Assembly (NCBI GenBank): GCA_034112105.1
Contig: JAWUVZ010000096.1
Coordinates: forward strand, 12,561 to 76,560
Direction: 5' to 3'
From: Glaciecola sp034112105
Lineage (GTDB): Bacteria > Pseudomonadota > Gammaproteobacteria > Enterobacterales > Alteromonadaceae
DNA length: 64,000 nucleotides
Shown: one piece after another, positions 27,840 through 36,792 of the stretch
Numbering within the stretch: position 1 is the first letter of the stretch
How the letters are laid out: every line of letters begins with the position of its first letter
Notes under the pieces: model-generated
Told to the model about the DNA's origin: nothing
What the model saw: the letters and a program-made list of their open reading frames with translations, nothing else
Database searches by the model: none
Made by a program: the position numbers and the translations under genes

Positions 27840-29915
27840 CTATTTATTTGTGTTTGCGTTAACAGGGTTAATTAGGAGGTTGCCAACAGTATCTACCGTG
27901 GCAATATACCCCGGTAAAATAACCGTTGTAGAATCCATTTCACCTACGATGCACGGGCCAGGAACAACTAATCCTACAACCATTTTAGCGCGCTCGTAAA
28001 TAGCCGCCTGATGGTACTGTCCTTCATGATAAATTTTGGTATCGGCAATTTTACATTCGAGTAACGTGGTATTTCCGGTTATTTGCTTGCTTGCCGGAAG
28101 AGCAGTAGCAGCCGCCGATACAATTGCACGAACCATGACAATCTCATGACCTTCATCAAGGGCAAATGTAAATAGTTGAGTATGTTGCTCGTCAAAGCGG
28201 CTAATTAATAGATTAAGACCTTGTGCTTCAAAGTCGGCTTGAGAAATCTCAATAGATAGTTGAAATGCTTGGCCGGTATAACGAACATCAGCTTGCAAGG
28301 TAACTTCTAATTTATCTTTACTGACCCCATCGGAAATCAGCGTTGACGAAGCTTTCTCTGTTAACTCATGAAATAGCTTTGCTAGTGACGCTTGGTTTGT
28401 ATTCTTGATGAGCGTGACATAAGTTTTGGATGCTTCATCTTTTACTACCGTTGTTGCATCACCGTATGCACACAATACGCCTGGTCCTGGCGGTATGATG
28501 GTAGGCCATGAACCTGTCAGAATTCCTAATGCATTTGCATGTAAAGGACCTGCTCCGCCAAAACCAACTAGAGCAAAATCTCTAGGGTCAAAGCCTTGCT
28601 CAACAGACACCAATCGCAACGCACCAAACATAGCTTCATTAGCAATACGCACAATACCTTCAGCGGCTTCTTCTACAGAAAGTCCCATTGCATCAGCTAC
28701 TTTTTTAACGGCTGTTACAGCGGCGGCCTTATCAATTGCCATTTTACCGCCGAGCTGAACGTCTGAGGGCAAGTAACCTAAAACAACGTTAGCATCGCAT
28801 ACTGTTGGCTCAACGCCACCTTTCATATAAGCAGCTGGGCCCGGCTGAGCGCCGGCTGATTCAGGGCCTACTCGCAATGCTTTAGTTAACTCAGGGACGA
28901 AGGCAAGTGAACCACCACCGGCGCCAACGGTTCTAACGTCTACCGAAGGTGCTCGTACAGTAACATCGCCTACGCGTGTTTCACGTCGTATGCGAGCTTT
29001 TGCATTTTGTATTAAGGCAACGTCGGTTGATGTTCCGCCCATATCAAACGTTAGAATATTGTCATATCCAGCGGCAGACGCGAAATGTATCGCACCGGAT
29101 ACGCCACCGGCAGGCCCACTCATTAGTAAGTTAACCGGATTATCAGCCGCGGCATTTGCTGAGGCTAAACCACCGTCTGAGCGTAAAATCGATAGATGTA
29201 AATCTTGGCCCATGGTCTTATGTAAAGACGCTTGAAGATTATCGATGTATCGTGCAACTTGTGGACGAACATATGAATTTACTACAGTGGTTTCTGTGCG
29301 TTCATACTCTTGCATTTCAGGCACTATGTCACTAGAAATACTAATCGGTATATCGGTGAAGATTGTCGCTGCAACGGCTTTAGCTTGCTTTTCATGTTCG
29401 CCATTAACATAAGCATTAATGAAGCAAATAGTAAGTGCTTCGACTTCACCTTTCGCTTTAAGCTTAATTAAATCATTACGAAATGCCTGCTCGTCCAAGG
29501 TCTTAACCGTCTTTCCGTCCGCGCCCATTCGTTCATTAGCTTCTATCGTTAATTCTAATGGCGCAAGTAAAGGCTTCTTAACATAACTTACCCAGCCGCC
29601 TAAGCCTCCTGGGCAAAATGAGCGGGCTACTTGCAATACATGCTTGTAGCCTTTAGTTGTAACCAGTCCAACTTTAGCTCCTTTGCCAGTGAGTACAGCG
29701 TTGGTTGCCACTGTCGTTCCATGCATAACACGATTAATTTGTTTTGGATCTATGCCTGATTCTTCGCATATTCGTGCAACGCCGTTTAAAACACCAATTG
29801 ACGAATCTTCTGGTGTAGAGGGAACCTTTGCTGTGTGAGTTTCACCGTTGCTTTCGTTGATCAATAAAAGGTCTGTAAAAGTACCTCCAACATCAACGCC
29901 TAATCGATAACTCAT
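27840..29915 (-). CDS. hyuA: Hydantoinase A/oxoprolinase family protein (ATP-binding subunit)
   Basis: HyuA is the ASKHA-fold ATPase subunit that activates the ring amide or carbonyl by phosphorylation. The 691 residues begin with the phosphate-binding motif GVDVGGTFTDLLL. They continue with the family-typical HGTTVATNAVLTGKGAKVGLVTT, the second phosphate loop TFDMGGTSTDVAL and GAGGGSLAFV. The size matches bacterial HyuA. AAGGA precedes the ATG. It is followed immediately by hyuB and preceded, 65 bp away, by the lyase gene. The exact substrate (hydantoin, imide, lactam or ketone) cannot be decided from sequence. Confidence 0.9.
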   Translation of the reverse strand: MSYRLGVDVGGTFTDLLLINESNGETHTAKVPSTPEDSSIGVLNGVARICEESGIDPKQINRVMHGTTVATNAVLTGKGAKVGLVTTKGYKHVLQVARSFCPGGLGGWVSYVKKPLLAPLELTIEANERMGADGKTVKTLDEQAFRNDLIKLKAKGEVEALTICFINAYVNGEHEKQAKAVAATIFTDIPISISSDIVPEMQEYERTETTVVNSYVRPQVARYIDNLQASLHKTMGQDLHLSILRSDGGLASANAAADNPVNLLMSGPAGGVSGAIHFASAAGYDNILTFDMGGTSTDVALIQNAKARIRRETRVGDVTVRAPSVDVRTVGAGGGSLAFVPELTKALRVGPESAGAQPGPAAYMKGGVEPTVCDANVVLGYLPSDVQLGGKMAIDKAAAVTAVKKVADAMGLSVEEAAEGIVRIANEAMFGALRLVSVEQGFDPRDFALVGFGGAGPLHANALGILTGSWPTIIPPGPGVLCAYGDATTVVKDEASKTYVTLIKNTNQASLAKLFHELTEKASSTLISDGVSKDKLEVTLQADVRYTGQAFQLSIEISQADFEAQGLNLLISRFDEQHTQLFTFALDEGHEIVMVRAIVSAAATALPASKQITGNTTLLECKIADTKIYHEGQYHQAAIYERAKMVVGLVVPGPCIVGEMDSTTVILPGYIATVDTVGNLLINPVNANTNK

Positions 29916-29980
29916 AAACTTTTCCTTCTTTTAGTATTTGTTTTAACTAATATTTATGTAAGGTGGCCAGACTAATGAAT

Positions 29981-30886
29981 TTAACTAGTCTTAGGGTATT
30001 GTTTGCGTAACCATGTTTTTGTATTCCCCCCGCGGGCAGTCTGCGTTAATTCAACAGCCAGATCTGACGCCTCTAATAATGTCAGCATGTCTATGCCGGT
30101 CTTGTAGCCCATTTGTTCACACATCATTACGACATCTTCTGTTGCTACATTACCACTGGCGCCTGGAGCAAAAGGACAGCCACCTAAACCTGCGATTGAT
30201 GCGTCAAAACGTCGAATACCCGCCTCTAGCGCTGCATATAAATTTGCTAAGCCCATTGCGCGGGTATCATGAAAGTGGCAAGAAAAAACATCTGAACCGA
30301 ATTGTTTTACTAACTGGTTCATTAACGTATTAACTTCTAAGGGGTCTCCAGCACCGATGGTATCTGCAATAACTAGCCTAGATGCGCCCAATTCCAGCAA
30401 ACTGCCAGCCATATCTATGACCTGTTGTGGCGCAATTATTCCTTCAAACGGACACGCCCAAGCAGTAGCTAAGTATACCTGCACCTCAACTGTAGTATTT
30501 TTCGACACATCGATGACGTCTTTAATCATGTTTAAGGTTTGCGCATTATCCATACTGATATTTTTTTCATTCATCGTATTCGATGTTGCAACGACTAATG
30601 AGGCTAACTTAACGTTATTTTGTTCGGCTAATTCAAATCCTTTCATATTTGGAATTAAGGCTGAATAATGGCAATTATTACTTGGAAGTTGTTGGCATAT
30701 CTTGTCTGTACCTGCCATTGCAGGAACCGCTTTAGGTGATACAAATGCACCTACTTCTATGCCGTCTAGACCGGCATCGGTTAGTCGCTCGATAAGTTGT
30801 AATCGAAGCGCTGGCGTTAATATTTTCTTTTGATTTTGTAAGCCGTCACGTGGTCCTACATCATTAATGAAAACATCCTTAATCAT
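29981..30886 (-). CDS. Hydroxymethylglutaryl-CoA lyase-like enzyme
   Basis: This DRE-TIM metallolyase of 301 residues is predicted to cleave a 3-hydroxy-3-methylacyl-CoA to a keto acid plus an acyl-CoA. The metal-binding motif VGPRDGLQNQ, the HFHDT histidine pair and the catalytic-cysteine signature GLGGCPFAPGASGNVATEDV are intact. In HMG-CoA lyase the products are acetyl-CoA and acetoacetate. Paralogues in such operons may act on citramalyl-CoA or other branched substrates. The start has a very strong ribosome site (GGGGAGG) located inside the preceding CoA-transferase gene, which it overlaps by 8 bp. Confidence 0.88.
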   Translation of the reverse strand: MIKDVFINDVGPRDGLQNQKKILTPALRLQLIERLTDAGLDGIEVGAFVSPKAVPAMAGTDKICQQLPSNNCHYSALIPNMKGFELAEQNNVKLASLVVATSNTMNEKNISMDNAQTLNMIKDVIDVSKNTTVEVQVYLATAWACPFEGIIAPQQVIDMAGSLLELGASRLVIADTIGAGDPLEVNTLMNQLVKQFGSDVFSCHFHDTRAMGLANLYAALEAGIRRFDASIAGLGGCPFAPGASGNVATEDVVMMCEQMGYKTGIDMLTLLEASDLAVELTQTARGGNTKTWLRKQYPKTS

Positions 30887-32093
30887 TGTTACCTCCCCTT
30901 ACTGCCCCTTCCGCTATTAACGCATCGATTCGCTCTTGAGACATTTGCAATAGTTCTGACAAAACGGTTTGTGTATCTTGACCTAATTCAGGTGCAGCTT
31001 CGAATGTCTCCTCATTGGTACGTGAGAATTTGATTGGGTTACCGGGTCCTTTGGTAGAGCTACCATTCGGATGTTTCAATTCTACAACCATATTTCGATG
31101 CAATACTTGTTCATCATTTAACGCGTCAGATAAGCTATTTACCGGTGCGCAGGGAATTCGCTTTTCTTCTAATTGGGAAATCCAATAGGCAGTCGTATTT
31201 TGACCTAGTACTGCGTTTAATTTGTCATCGATAAAGTCTTTAGCGGCCCATCTGCCAGGCTGCCCATCGTACTTAGCGTCATCGAATTCAGGACACTTAA
31301 CTACTTCATTTAGGTTCTTCCAGAAATTATCCGTAATAATAGCAATAACAATAAATCCATCGGAAGTGCGGTATGTGTTGTATGGGACGTGTACAAAGTG
31401 AGAATTACCGATAGGATAGGGGTCATCACCAGATAAAAAATGCATGGTCGCCATATAATTCAGCATTGAAACTTGGCAATCAAGCATAGAAATATCTACG
31501 TCTTGCCCTTTACCGCTAGTGGCGCGCTCTATAATTGCTGATTGAATACCCATAACAGCAAACATACCGCCGCCAAGGTCACCAATGGGAATGCCTGCGC
31601 GAACAGGGTTATTTTTATCGGTTCCGGTAATTGACATACCCCCGCCAGTGGCTTGAGCAACTTGGTCGAAAGCAGGCCTTTTATATTTTGGACCGTTACT
31701 ACCAAAACCAGTGATACTGCAGGTAATGATTCTAGGGTTAATCTTGTTTAACGTTTCATAGTCAATACCCAGTCGCTCTGGAACACCAGCCCCGAAATTA
31801 TTAATAACAACGTCGGACTCTTTGACTAATTCGTAAAACACTTGTTTTCCCGCTGCGCTTTTTAAATCTATACAAATGCTTTGTTTGTTGCGATTGAGTG
31901 TTATGTAGTAAGCACCCATGCCTTCTAGCGAGTTTTTGGGATCGGTTGCTAATAATTTGCGCGTACCTTCGCCCTGTAATGGCTCCACTTTTATTGTTTC
32001 TGCACCTAAGTCGGCAAGTATCATTGCACAGTAGGGGCCAGATAACATATGTGTTAAATCAATAACACGTAAACCAGCCAGTGGTTTATTCAT
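30879..32093 (-). CDS. Class III CoA-transferase (CaiB/BaiF family)
   Basis: This enzyme is predicted to activate a carboxylic acid by moving CoA from an acyl-CoA donor. The ATG at 32093, with GGAG upstream, gives 404 residues starting MNKPLAGLRVIDLTHMLSGP. An in-frame extension to 32162 adds 23 residues without family similarity. Visible motifs are ADLGAETIKVEPLQGEGTR, NRNKQSICIDLK, RPAFDQVAQATGG and the region DVDISMLDCQVSML, where the family's catalytic Asp is expected. It overlaps the lyase gene, so CoA activation followed by C-C cleavage is the likely sequence of reactions. The acid substrate is unknown. Confidence 0.9.
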   Translation of the reverse strand: MNKPLAGLRVIDLTHMLSGPYCAMILADLGAETIKVEPLQGEGTRKLLATDPKNSLEGMGAYYITLNRNKQSICIDLKSAAGKQVFYELVKESDVVINNFGAGVPERLGIDYETLNKINPRIITCSITGFGSNGPKYKRPAFDQVAQATGGGMSITGTDKNNPVRAGIPIGDLGGGMFAVMGIQSAIIERATSGKGQDVDISMLDCQVSMLNYMATMHFLSGDDPYPIGNSHFVHVPYNTYRTSDGFIVIAIITDNFWKNLNEVVKCPEFDDAKYDGQPGRWAAKDFIDDKLNAVLGQNTTAYWISQLEEKRIPCAPVNSLSDALNDEQVLHRNMVVELKHPNGSSTKGPGNPIKFSRTNEETFEAAPELGQDTQTVLSELLQMSQERIDALIAEGAVRGGNND

Positions 32094-32173
32094 GATTTTC
32101 TCCAATTCAAACATTACTTTGGATGTTAGGCTTGAAGTGCTTAGTAACACTCCAAGCCGCATTCCACGATTGC

Positions 32174-34744
32174 TTAGAAGTTATAAGTAAATTCAACGCC
32201 GTACTCTGCGCGGGCAGAAGGATGAATGAATGAACCACCGAATTCAGGTGCAGGAATAACTTCTTGTAGATACTGCTCATCAGTAATGTTTTTGCCATAA
32301 ATTGCTAAAGTCCAAGCTTCAGCCTCGAGCGCAATACGAGCGTTTATTGTGGAGTATGACTCGCGTTTCGCGTTATCGAAGTTTTGTGGGTGTGGACCCG
32401 GTGGAACGCCTCCGCCAAGTGTGCCAAAGAAGTCCCAAATAGTAGGCGTCTGTTCACCTTGAAGTGTGTGGAAAAAAGTTTCTCCAGTATATTGATAATC
32501 AACTCGCGTAGTTAACCAATAATCATCAGTGACAGGTTGCTCATAGCTGAAGCCAAAGGTATATGTAGTTTCAGGTGATTGTGGCGCTTTGTTACCAACA
32601 GTCACAGGGCGATTACGGTTTTCCTTTATTTCTGAATCAAGTAAGCCTACGCCACCAAACACTTTGAATGTATCGCTAATATCAGCTGTGAAATCTAGCT
32701 CAAAGCCTTGGATCGAAAGTTCATCGATTGTTGTTACGGCTCTTAATAATCCAAACGGACCAGCAAAAAACTCAAAAAATTGATTATCTTCAACGGTGGT
32801 TTTAAATATAGCGCCGTTAAGTCTGACTTTGCCATCCATCAATTTAGACTTGAGACCAAATTCAATATTGGTTGTTACTTCTTTAGCATAGTCATCGGTT
32901 ACCAATAATTTAGCGTCTACAGCATCACCAGGCGTCCCTGTGCCAGAGCTATTAAACCAAAAATCAAGAGTAGCTTGAGTACCTATTGAGTTAAATCCGC
33001 CACTCCTAAAACCAACGCCATAACTTGCATAAGAATTAACATTATCAGTTAGTTCATAGCTCAGAGTTACTTTAGGTTGAAAATGAGAAAATGATCGGCT
33101 TCTATCTGGGATCCCTTCCGGATTAGCATTATATGCCGGGTTTATAGGTCCTATCGTATTTATGTTAAGTCCTGAAGATGAAACGTTTGGAACATTGTTA
33201 GATACCGTTCTGTCTTCATAGTCATAACGTAAAGCGACAGCTAACTCCATCTTATCCGAGACGTCATATTCAATTTGGCCAAATGCAGACAATACTGAAG
33301 TATCAAAGGTGTCATCGAACAATAAGTCTGTTGGGTTCGGTCCTGTTGGCGGAACATAGGCTTGGCGAAGAAAACCTTGTCCTTGGTCTGCACCGTAAGC
33401 AACGACAACATCACGTTTAATTTCAGCGAAGTAGACACCTGCTATCCAGCGCAGCTCTGCGTCATTATCATCAGAGGTCACTCGTAACTCTCCACTGAAG
33501 TCTGATTGACTGCGCTCTTGATACTGAAAGCCATCACAAGAAGTTGGCGTATATGGGCCATAAACGCCGGTAAATTCTACACCAGGAGGAAATACGCCAA
33601 AGGGAGCAAAAAATTCACCGAATAAATCAGACCTGCCAGCGCCACCTAACCCGGCTGGCGTATTGTTTAGGGTTGCGCGGTCTGTTTGGCACTGTGGGGT
33701 TAACTCATATCCGTAAAATGAGGCACTGGTGCCGTCAGATAATAAATATTCCTCCAAATCGTTATACGAGAGCACCCCGGTAACATCATAGCCATCGAGG
33801 TCCCAATCAGCTTTAAGAGAAAGCTCAGTGCTGTCTTGTTTATTCTCGCCTGGAACATTAAAAGCAAATATAAAATCATGATCATTTACATTTGCATTGT
33901 AAGCAGGTTGATTAAATGCATTTACAAAAGAGGGCAGTGCGAATACTGCATTAAAGTTAATTGCGCCGCCTTCGACTTTTGATATTCCCGCACGAATGTC
34001 TAACGTAAGCGCATCTGATACATCCCACATTAATCGGCCTCTAATAGTTGTGTCTTCTAAGAAATCAACAACATCATCTTGGCCAGTTAAGATATTTTCG
34101 TAATGTCCATCCATACTATTATAACTCGCAGTCAATCTGCCACGCATAGTGTCAGTCAGAGCACCACTCATTATACCATTGATGCGCTGGATACCAGCGT
34201 TACCGGCACCGACTTTAACTTTCCCTTCAAACTCTTCACTAGGTAACGTTGTTGTTACCAAAATAGCGCCAGCAACAGCATTACGCCCGTAGAGCGCACC
34301 TTGAGGGCCCTTCAGTATTTCAATTTGCGCTATATCAAGGAGTTCTTCGTTAAAGCTATTGGGATTGGTCATCAACACGCCATCTACTACGTATGCAAAG
34401 GTCGATTCAGCATCACGAGTTGACACGATACCGCGTATGTTTACTTGGGTATCTCCGACGTTGGCAGTATCAACAATATTGACATTCGGTACCAGTGAAA
34501 TGAAATCACCAGGACGTTCAATACCCGCAGTTTCGATGTCTCTAGCGGATAAAGCGCTGACTGCGATCGGGACATCTTGCAGACTTTCAGGTCGTTTACG
34601 CGAGATACTAATAATTTCTATGGAGTCTTCTCTTTCCGAAGCCTGCGATTCCTGTGCAAGCGCGCTGTTCGCGACGGCATATGAACCCGCTAACATAGAT
34701 ATAGCTACGGCGCTTCCAATTTTACTTTGGGTAAATCTACGCAT
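32174..34744 (-). CDS. TonB-dependent outer-membrane receptor
   Basis: This is a predicted energy-coupled importer of 856 residues from the ATG at 34744, preceded by AAGGGA. An ATG at 34771 would lie further inside the upstream gene. The N-terminal signal peptide ends near SALAQ and is followed by a TonB-box-like IEIISISRKR. The plug domain has LQDVPIAVSALSARDIE and VNIRGI, and the 22-strand barrel ends in the canonical terminal aromatic VEFTYNF. The SISRKRPESLQDVP start is typical of Alteromonadales and Sphingomonad receptors for organic nutrients rather than ferric siderophores. Its place inside the catabolic operon suggests that it imports the operon's substrate. Confidence 0.92.
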   Translation of the reverse strand: MRRFTQSKIGSAVAISMLAGSYAVANSALAQESQASEREDSIEIISISRKRPESLQDVPIAVSALSARDIETAGIERPGDFISLVPNVNIVDTANVGDTQVNIRGIVSTRDAESTFAYVVDGVLMTNPNSFNEELLDIAQIEILKGPQGALYGRNAVAGAILVTTTLPSEEFEGKVKVGAGNAGIQRINGIMSGALTDTMRGRLTASYNSMDGHYENILTGQDDVVDFLEDTTIRGRLMWDVSDALTLDIRAGISKVEGGAINFNAVFALPSFVNAFNQPAYNANVNDHDFIFAFNVPGENKQDSTELSLKADWDLDGYDVTGVLSYNDLEEYLLSDGTSASFYGYELTPQCQTDRATLNNTPAGLGGAGRSDLFGEFFAPFGVFPPGVEFTGVYGPYTPTSCDGFQYQERSQSDFSGELRVTSDDNDAELRWIAGVYFAEIKRDVVVAYGADQGQGFLRQAYVPPTGPNPTDLLFDDTFDTSVLSAFGQIEYDVSDKMELAVALRYDYEDRTVSNNVPNVSSSGLNINTIGPINPAYNANPEGIPDRSRSFSHFQPKVTLSYELTDNVNSYASYGVGFRSGGFNSIGTQATLDFWFNSSGTGTPGDAVDAKLLVTDDYAKEVTTNIEFGLKSKLMDGKVRLNGAIFKTTVEDNQFFEFFAGPFGLLRAVTTIDELSIQGFELDFTADISDTFKVFGGVGLLDSEIKENRNRPVTVGNKAPQSPETTYTFGFSYEQPVTDDYWLTTRVDYQYTGETFFHTLQGEQTPTIWDFFGTLGGGVPPGPHPQNFDNAKRESYSTINARIALEAEAWTLAIYGKNITDEQYLQEVIPAPEFGGSFIHPSARAEYGVEFTYNF

Positions 34745-36608
34745 GTTGTTGTCCCTTTTTTTTATTTTCATGAATGAGTTTTAATCGTCGCCACAACGTT
34801 GTTTGACTTATTCCGAGAAACTGGGTGACGAGTTCCTTATTCCCGTTAAATTTATTCATTGCTTGTATCACCAGTTGGTGTTCACTTTTAGCTAGCGCCC
34901 CTGCAGTCTCAATCTCCTTATTAGCAAACAATTCAGGTGCTAATTCGGTCAATAATTGAGTTATTTTTTTACTACCTATTTCTGGGTAAACAGAGCAATA
35001 AACTAACAATCGCTCTACTATATTTTCCAGCTCTCTGACATTACCTGGCCAATCATAGGTTTTAAATATGGGGGTTAAATGAAGAGCAATACTCTCTATC
35101 GCTTCTATCGCTAGTTCGCCAAAGTTGAGTGCAATTAATTTTGATTTGGTGATATTTGCAATATCTTCTTTTCGCTCCTTCAGTGAAGGAACGTTGATAC
35201 TTAATACATTGAGCCGATAATATAAATCGTCTCTAAATAATCCATTTTTAACCTGTTCAGCCAGCGGCCTATTGGTTGCAGCAATGATTTTTAAATTTAA
35301 TTTAAATTCCTTATGAGAACCAATTGGGCGGTACGATTTCTCTTGAATTACGCGCAGCAACTTAGCTTGTTGAGGAAGGCTTAGTTCGCCTACTTCATCT
35401 AAAAATAATACGCCATTTTCTGCTTCATAAAGAAGACCATGTTTCCCGCCGCGCTTTGAGCCTGTAAATGAACCTTCGACGTACCCAAATAACTCACTTT
35501 CGAATAACTCACTAGGCATAGCTGCACAATTAATCGCAACGAATTGACCCTCAGAAAATTGGCTCTTTTGATGAATACGCTTAGCAATCATTTCTTTTCC
35601 AGTACCAGACTCGCCTATAATCAAAACATGGCTAGGGGAGTGTGCGTACAAATCTGTGCGCTCGAGTAAATCGCCCATGATTTTTGATTGGTACACTATA
35701 GGTTGACTTGGTTTCGACTGCTTTGGAATTGAAGGGATATTAGGTGTCTGAGCGTAAAACTGATATACGTCAAATTGGTGATTAACCATTTCAATCGTAT
35801 CTTTATGAAACCACCAGTCAGTTTGATTTAATCTGCATTTGCCATCAGAAATATCTGTGAATTGACTACTATGCAGGAGGTCTAGTATTTCTTGCTTGCT
35901 AGCAGAATCGATGGCGAATTCACTTTTTGCAGCTGCATTGGACGTCAGAATATTAGTGTAATTGTCTACCATCAAAATTGGCGTTTTTGAATCTTCATTA
36001 AGCCAACGGTGAATAGCTCTCGAGTGAATCTGCTCTTTCTGTTTACGGCCGATTGTAATCGCTTCTTTTAAGATGGTCCTGCATGACTCTTTTGAATAAA
36101 TTAAAAACGACTTTATATTATCTTGAGAGGCTAAACCGCAAACTAAACTAGCGCCAACAACGACATTGTCGGAGGATAATTTAGACAGTTGGTATATTTG
36201 CTTTGCTTCTTCTGCTGTTTCATATTTGCTGTGCTTGATGTTGATAGAGGTGTTTTGATTAAGCAGTTCAGCAAGGCCGCTGTAATCATCGAAAGTGATA
36301 ACGTGTACGTCCTTATTCACAGTAGACGCTTTTAAAATCGCAGATACAATGTCAGATTCGGTAACGGGGATCGACAGTACAGGAACGCTAAGTGCCTTCT
36401 TTAGATAAGAGGCATTACTTCCCGCACTTATGACGACGTCAGGATTGAATAGACTAACGTGTTTATTAGCTTCATCAATGGTACCAACAATAGCATCTAC
36501 TATTCGACATTCAGCGTGATCTTCCATGTCAGTTAATACACTGCTCAATAGCTGACTAAATTCCTTATGCCCGAATATTAAAACGCGTATTTTGTTACTC
36601 TGATACAT
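34737..36608 (-). CDS. PrpR-like sigma-54-dependent transcriptional activator
   Basis: This enhancer-binding protein of 623 residues carries a PrpR_N sensory domain (residues about 5-190, beginning IRVLIFGHKEFSQLL). It then has a PAS-like linker and an AAA+ sigma-54 interaction domain with Walker A GESGTGKE, the sigma-54-contact loop GSFTGS (usually GAFTGA) and Walker B VLFLDEVGEL. A Fis-type HTH follows (NKELVTQFLGISQTTLWRRLK). Its stop overlaps the receptor start by 8 bp, so activator and receptor are co-translated. A sigma-54 promoter and a dyad lie just upstream, suggesting that it activates its own operon. The effector is probably a small acid or CoA-pathway intermediate, by analogy with 2-methylcitrate for PrpR. 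Confidence 0.92.
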   Translation of the reverse strand: MYQSNKIRVLIFGHKEFSQLLSSVLTDMEDHAECRIVDAIVGTIDEANKHVSLFNPDVVISAGSNASYLKKALSVPVLSIPVTESDIVSAILKASTVNKDVHVITFDDYSGLAELLNQNTSINIKHSKYETAEEAKQIYQLSKLSSDNVVVGASLVCGLASQDNIKSFLIYSKESCRTILKEAITIGRKQKEQIHSRAIHRWLNEDSKTPILMVDNYTNILTSNAAAKSEFAIDSASKQEILDLLHSSQFTDISDGKCRLNQTDWWFHKDTIEMVNHQFDVYQFYAQTPNIPSIPKQSKPSQPIVYQSKIMGDLLERTDLYAHSPSHVLIIGESGTGKEMIAKRIHQKSQFSEGQFVAINCAAMPSELFESELFGYVEGSFTGSKRGGKHGLLYEAENGVLFLDEVGELSLPQQAKLLRVIQEKSYRPIGSHKEFKLNLKIIAATNRPLAEQVKNGLFRDDLYYRLNVLSINVPSLKERKEDIANITKSKLIALNFGELAIEAIESIALHLTPIFKTYDWPGNVRELENIVERLLVYCSVYPEIGSKKITQLLTELAPELFANKEIETAGALAKSEHQLVIQAMNKFNGNKELVTQFLGISQTTLWRRLKLIHENKKKGQQHA

Positions 36609-36664
36609 TAATGCATTACAACCTTATAAAGACTTGTTAACGATTTATTTACAAATCTTATTAA

Positions 36665-36680
36665 AGCATGGTTCATGCCA
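36665..36680 (-). promoter_or_regulatory. Sigma-54 (-24/-12) promoter of the catabolic operon
   Basis: On the minus strand the sequence TGGCATGAACCATGCT matches the sigma-54 consensus TGGCACG-N4-TTGCT at all but two positions. It keeps the invariant GG and GC dinucleotides exactly 12 bp apart. It predicts a transcript start near 36654, 46 nt before the activator ATG at 36608. Its location in front of a sigma-54 activator gene makes a chance match unlikely. Confidence 0.8.
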
Positions 36681-36755
36681 AATAAATAAAAAATATAAAG
36701 TAGTTAATAGTCATATAGTTAAGTGTTTTATTATGTGGAATTTAAAATATATTTT

Positions 36756-36786
36756 TTCAATCTGAAATAGAATATTTCAAATTGAA
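36756..36786. promoter_or_regulatory. Candidate upstream activating sequence (dyad)
   Basis: Two 14-bp arms, TTCAATCTGAAATA and TATTTCAAATTGAA, form an inverted repeat with one mismatch and a 3-bp spacer. The centre (36771) is about 117 bp upstream of the predicted sigma-54 start, the typical distance for a binding site of a bacterial enhancer protein with a Fis-type HTH. The element lies between the VOC gene end and the operon promoter. Confidence 0.7.
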
Positions 36787-36792
36787 TGTATT

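Noticed and set aside
35400..35500. The GSFTGS loop as a sign of an inactive sigma-54 activator
   Set aside because: PrpR-type activators already vary at the last position (GAFTGS), and the Walker motifs are intact, so loss of function is not supported.
36756..36786. Dyad as a terminator of the VOC gene
   Set aside because: It has no GC-rich stem or T-tract, and its position relative to the -24/-12 promoter is better explained by activator binding.
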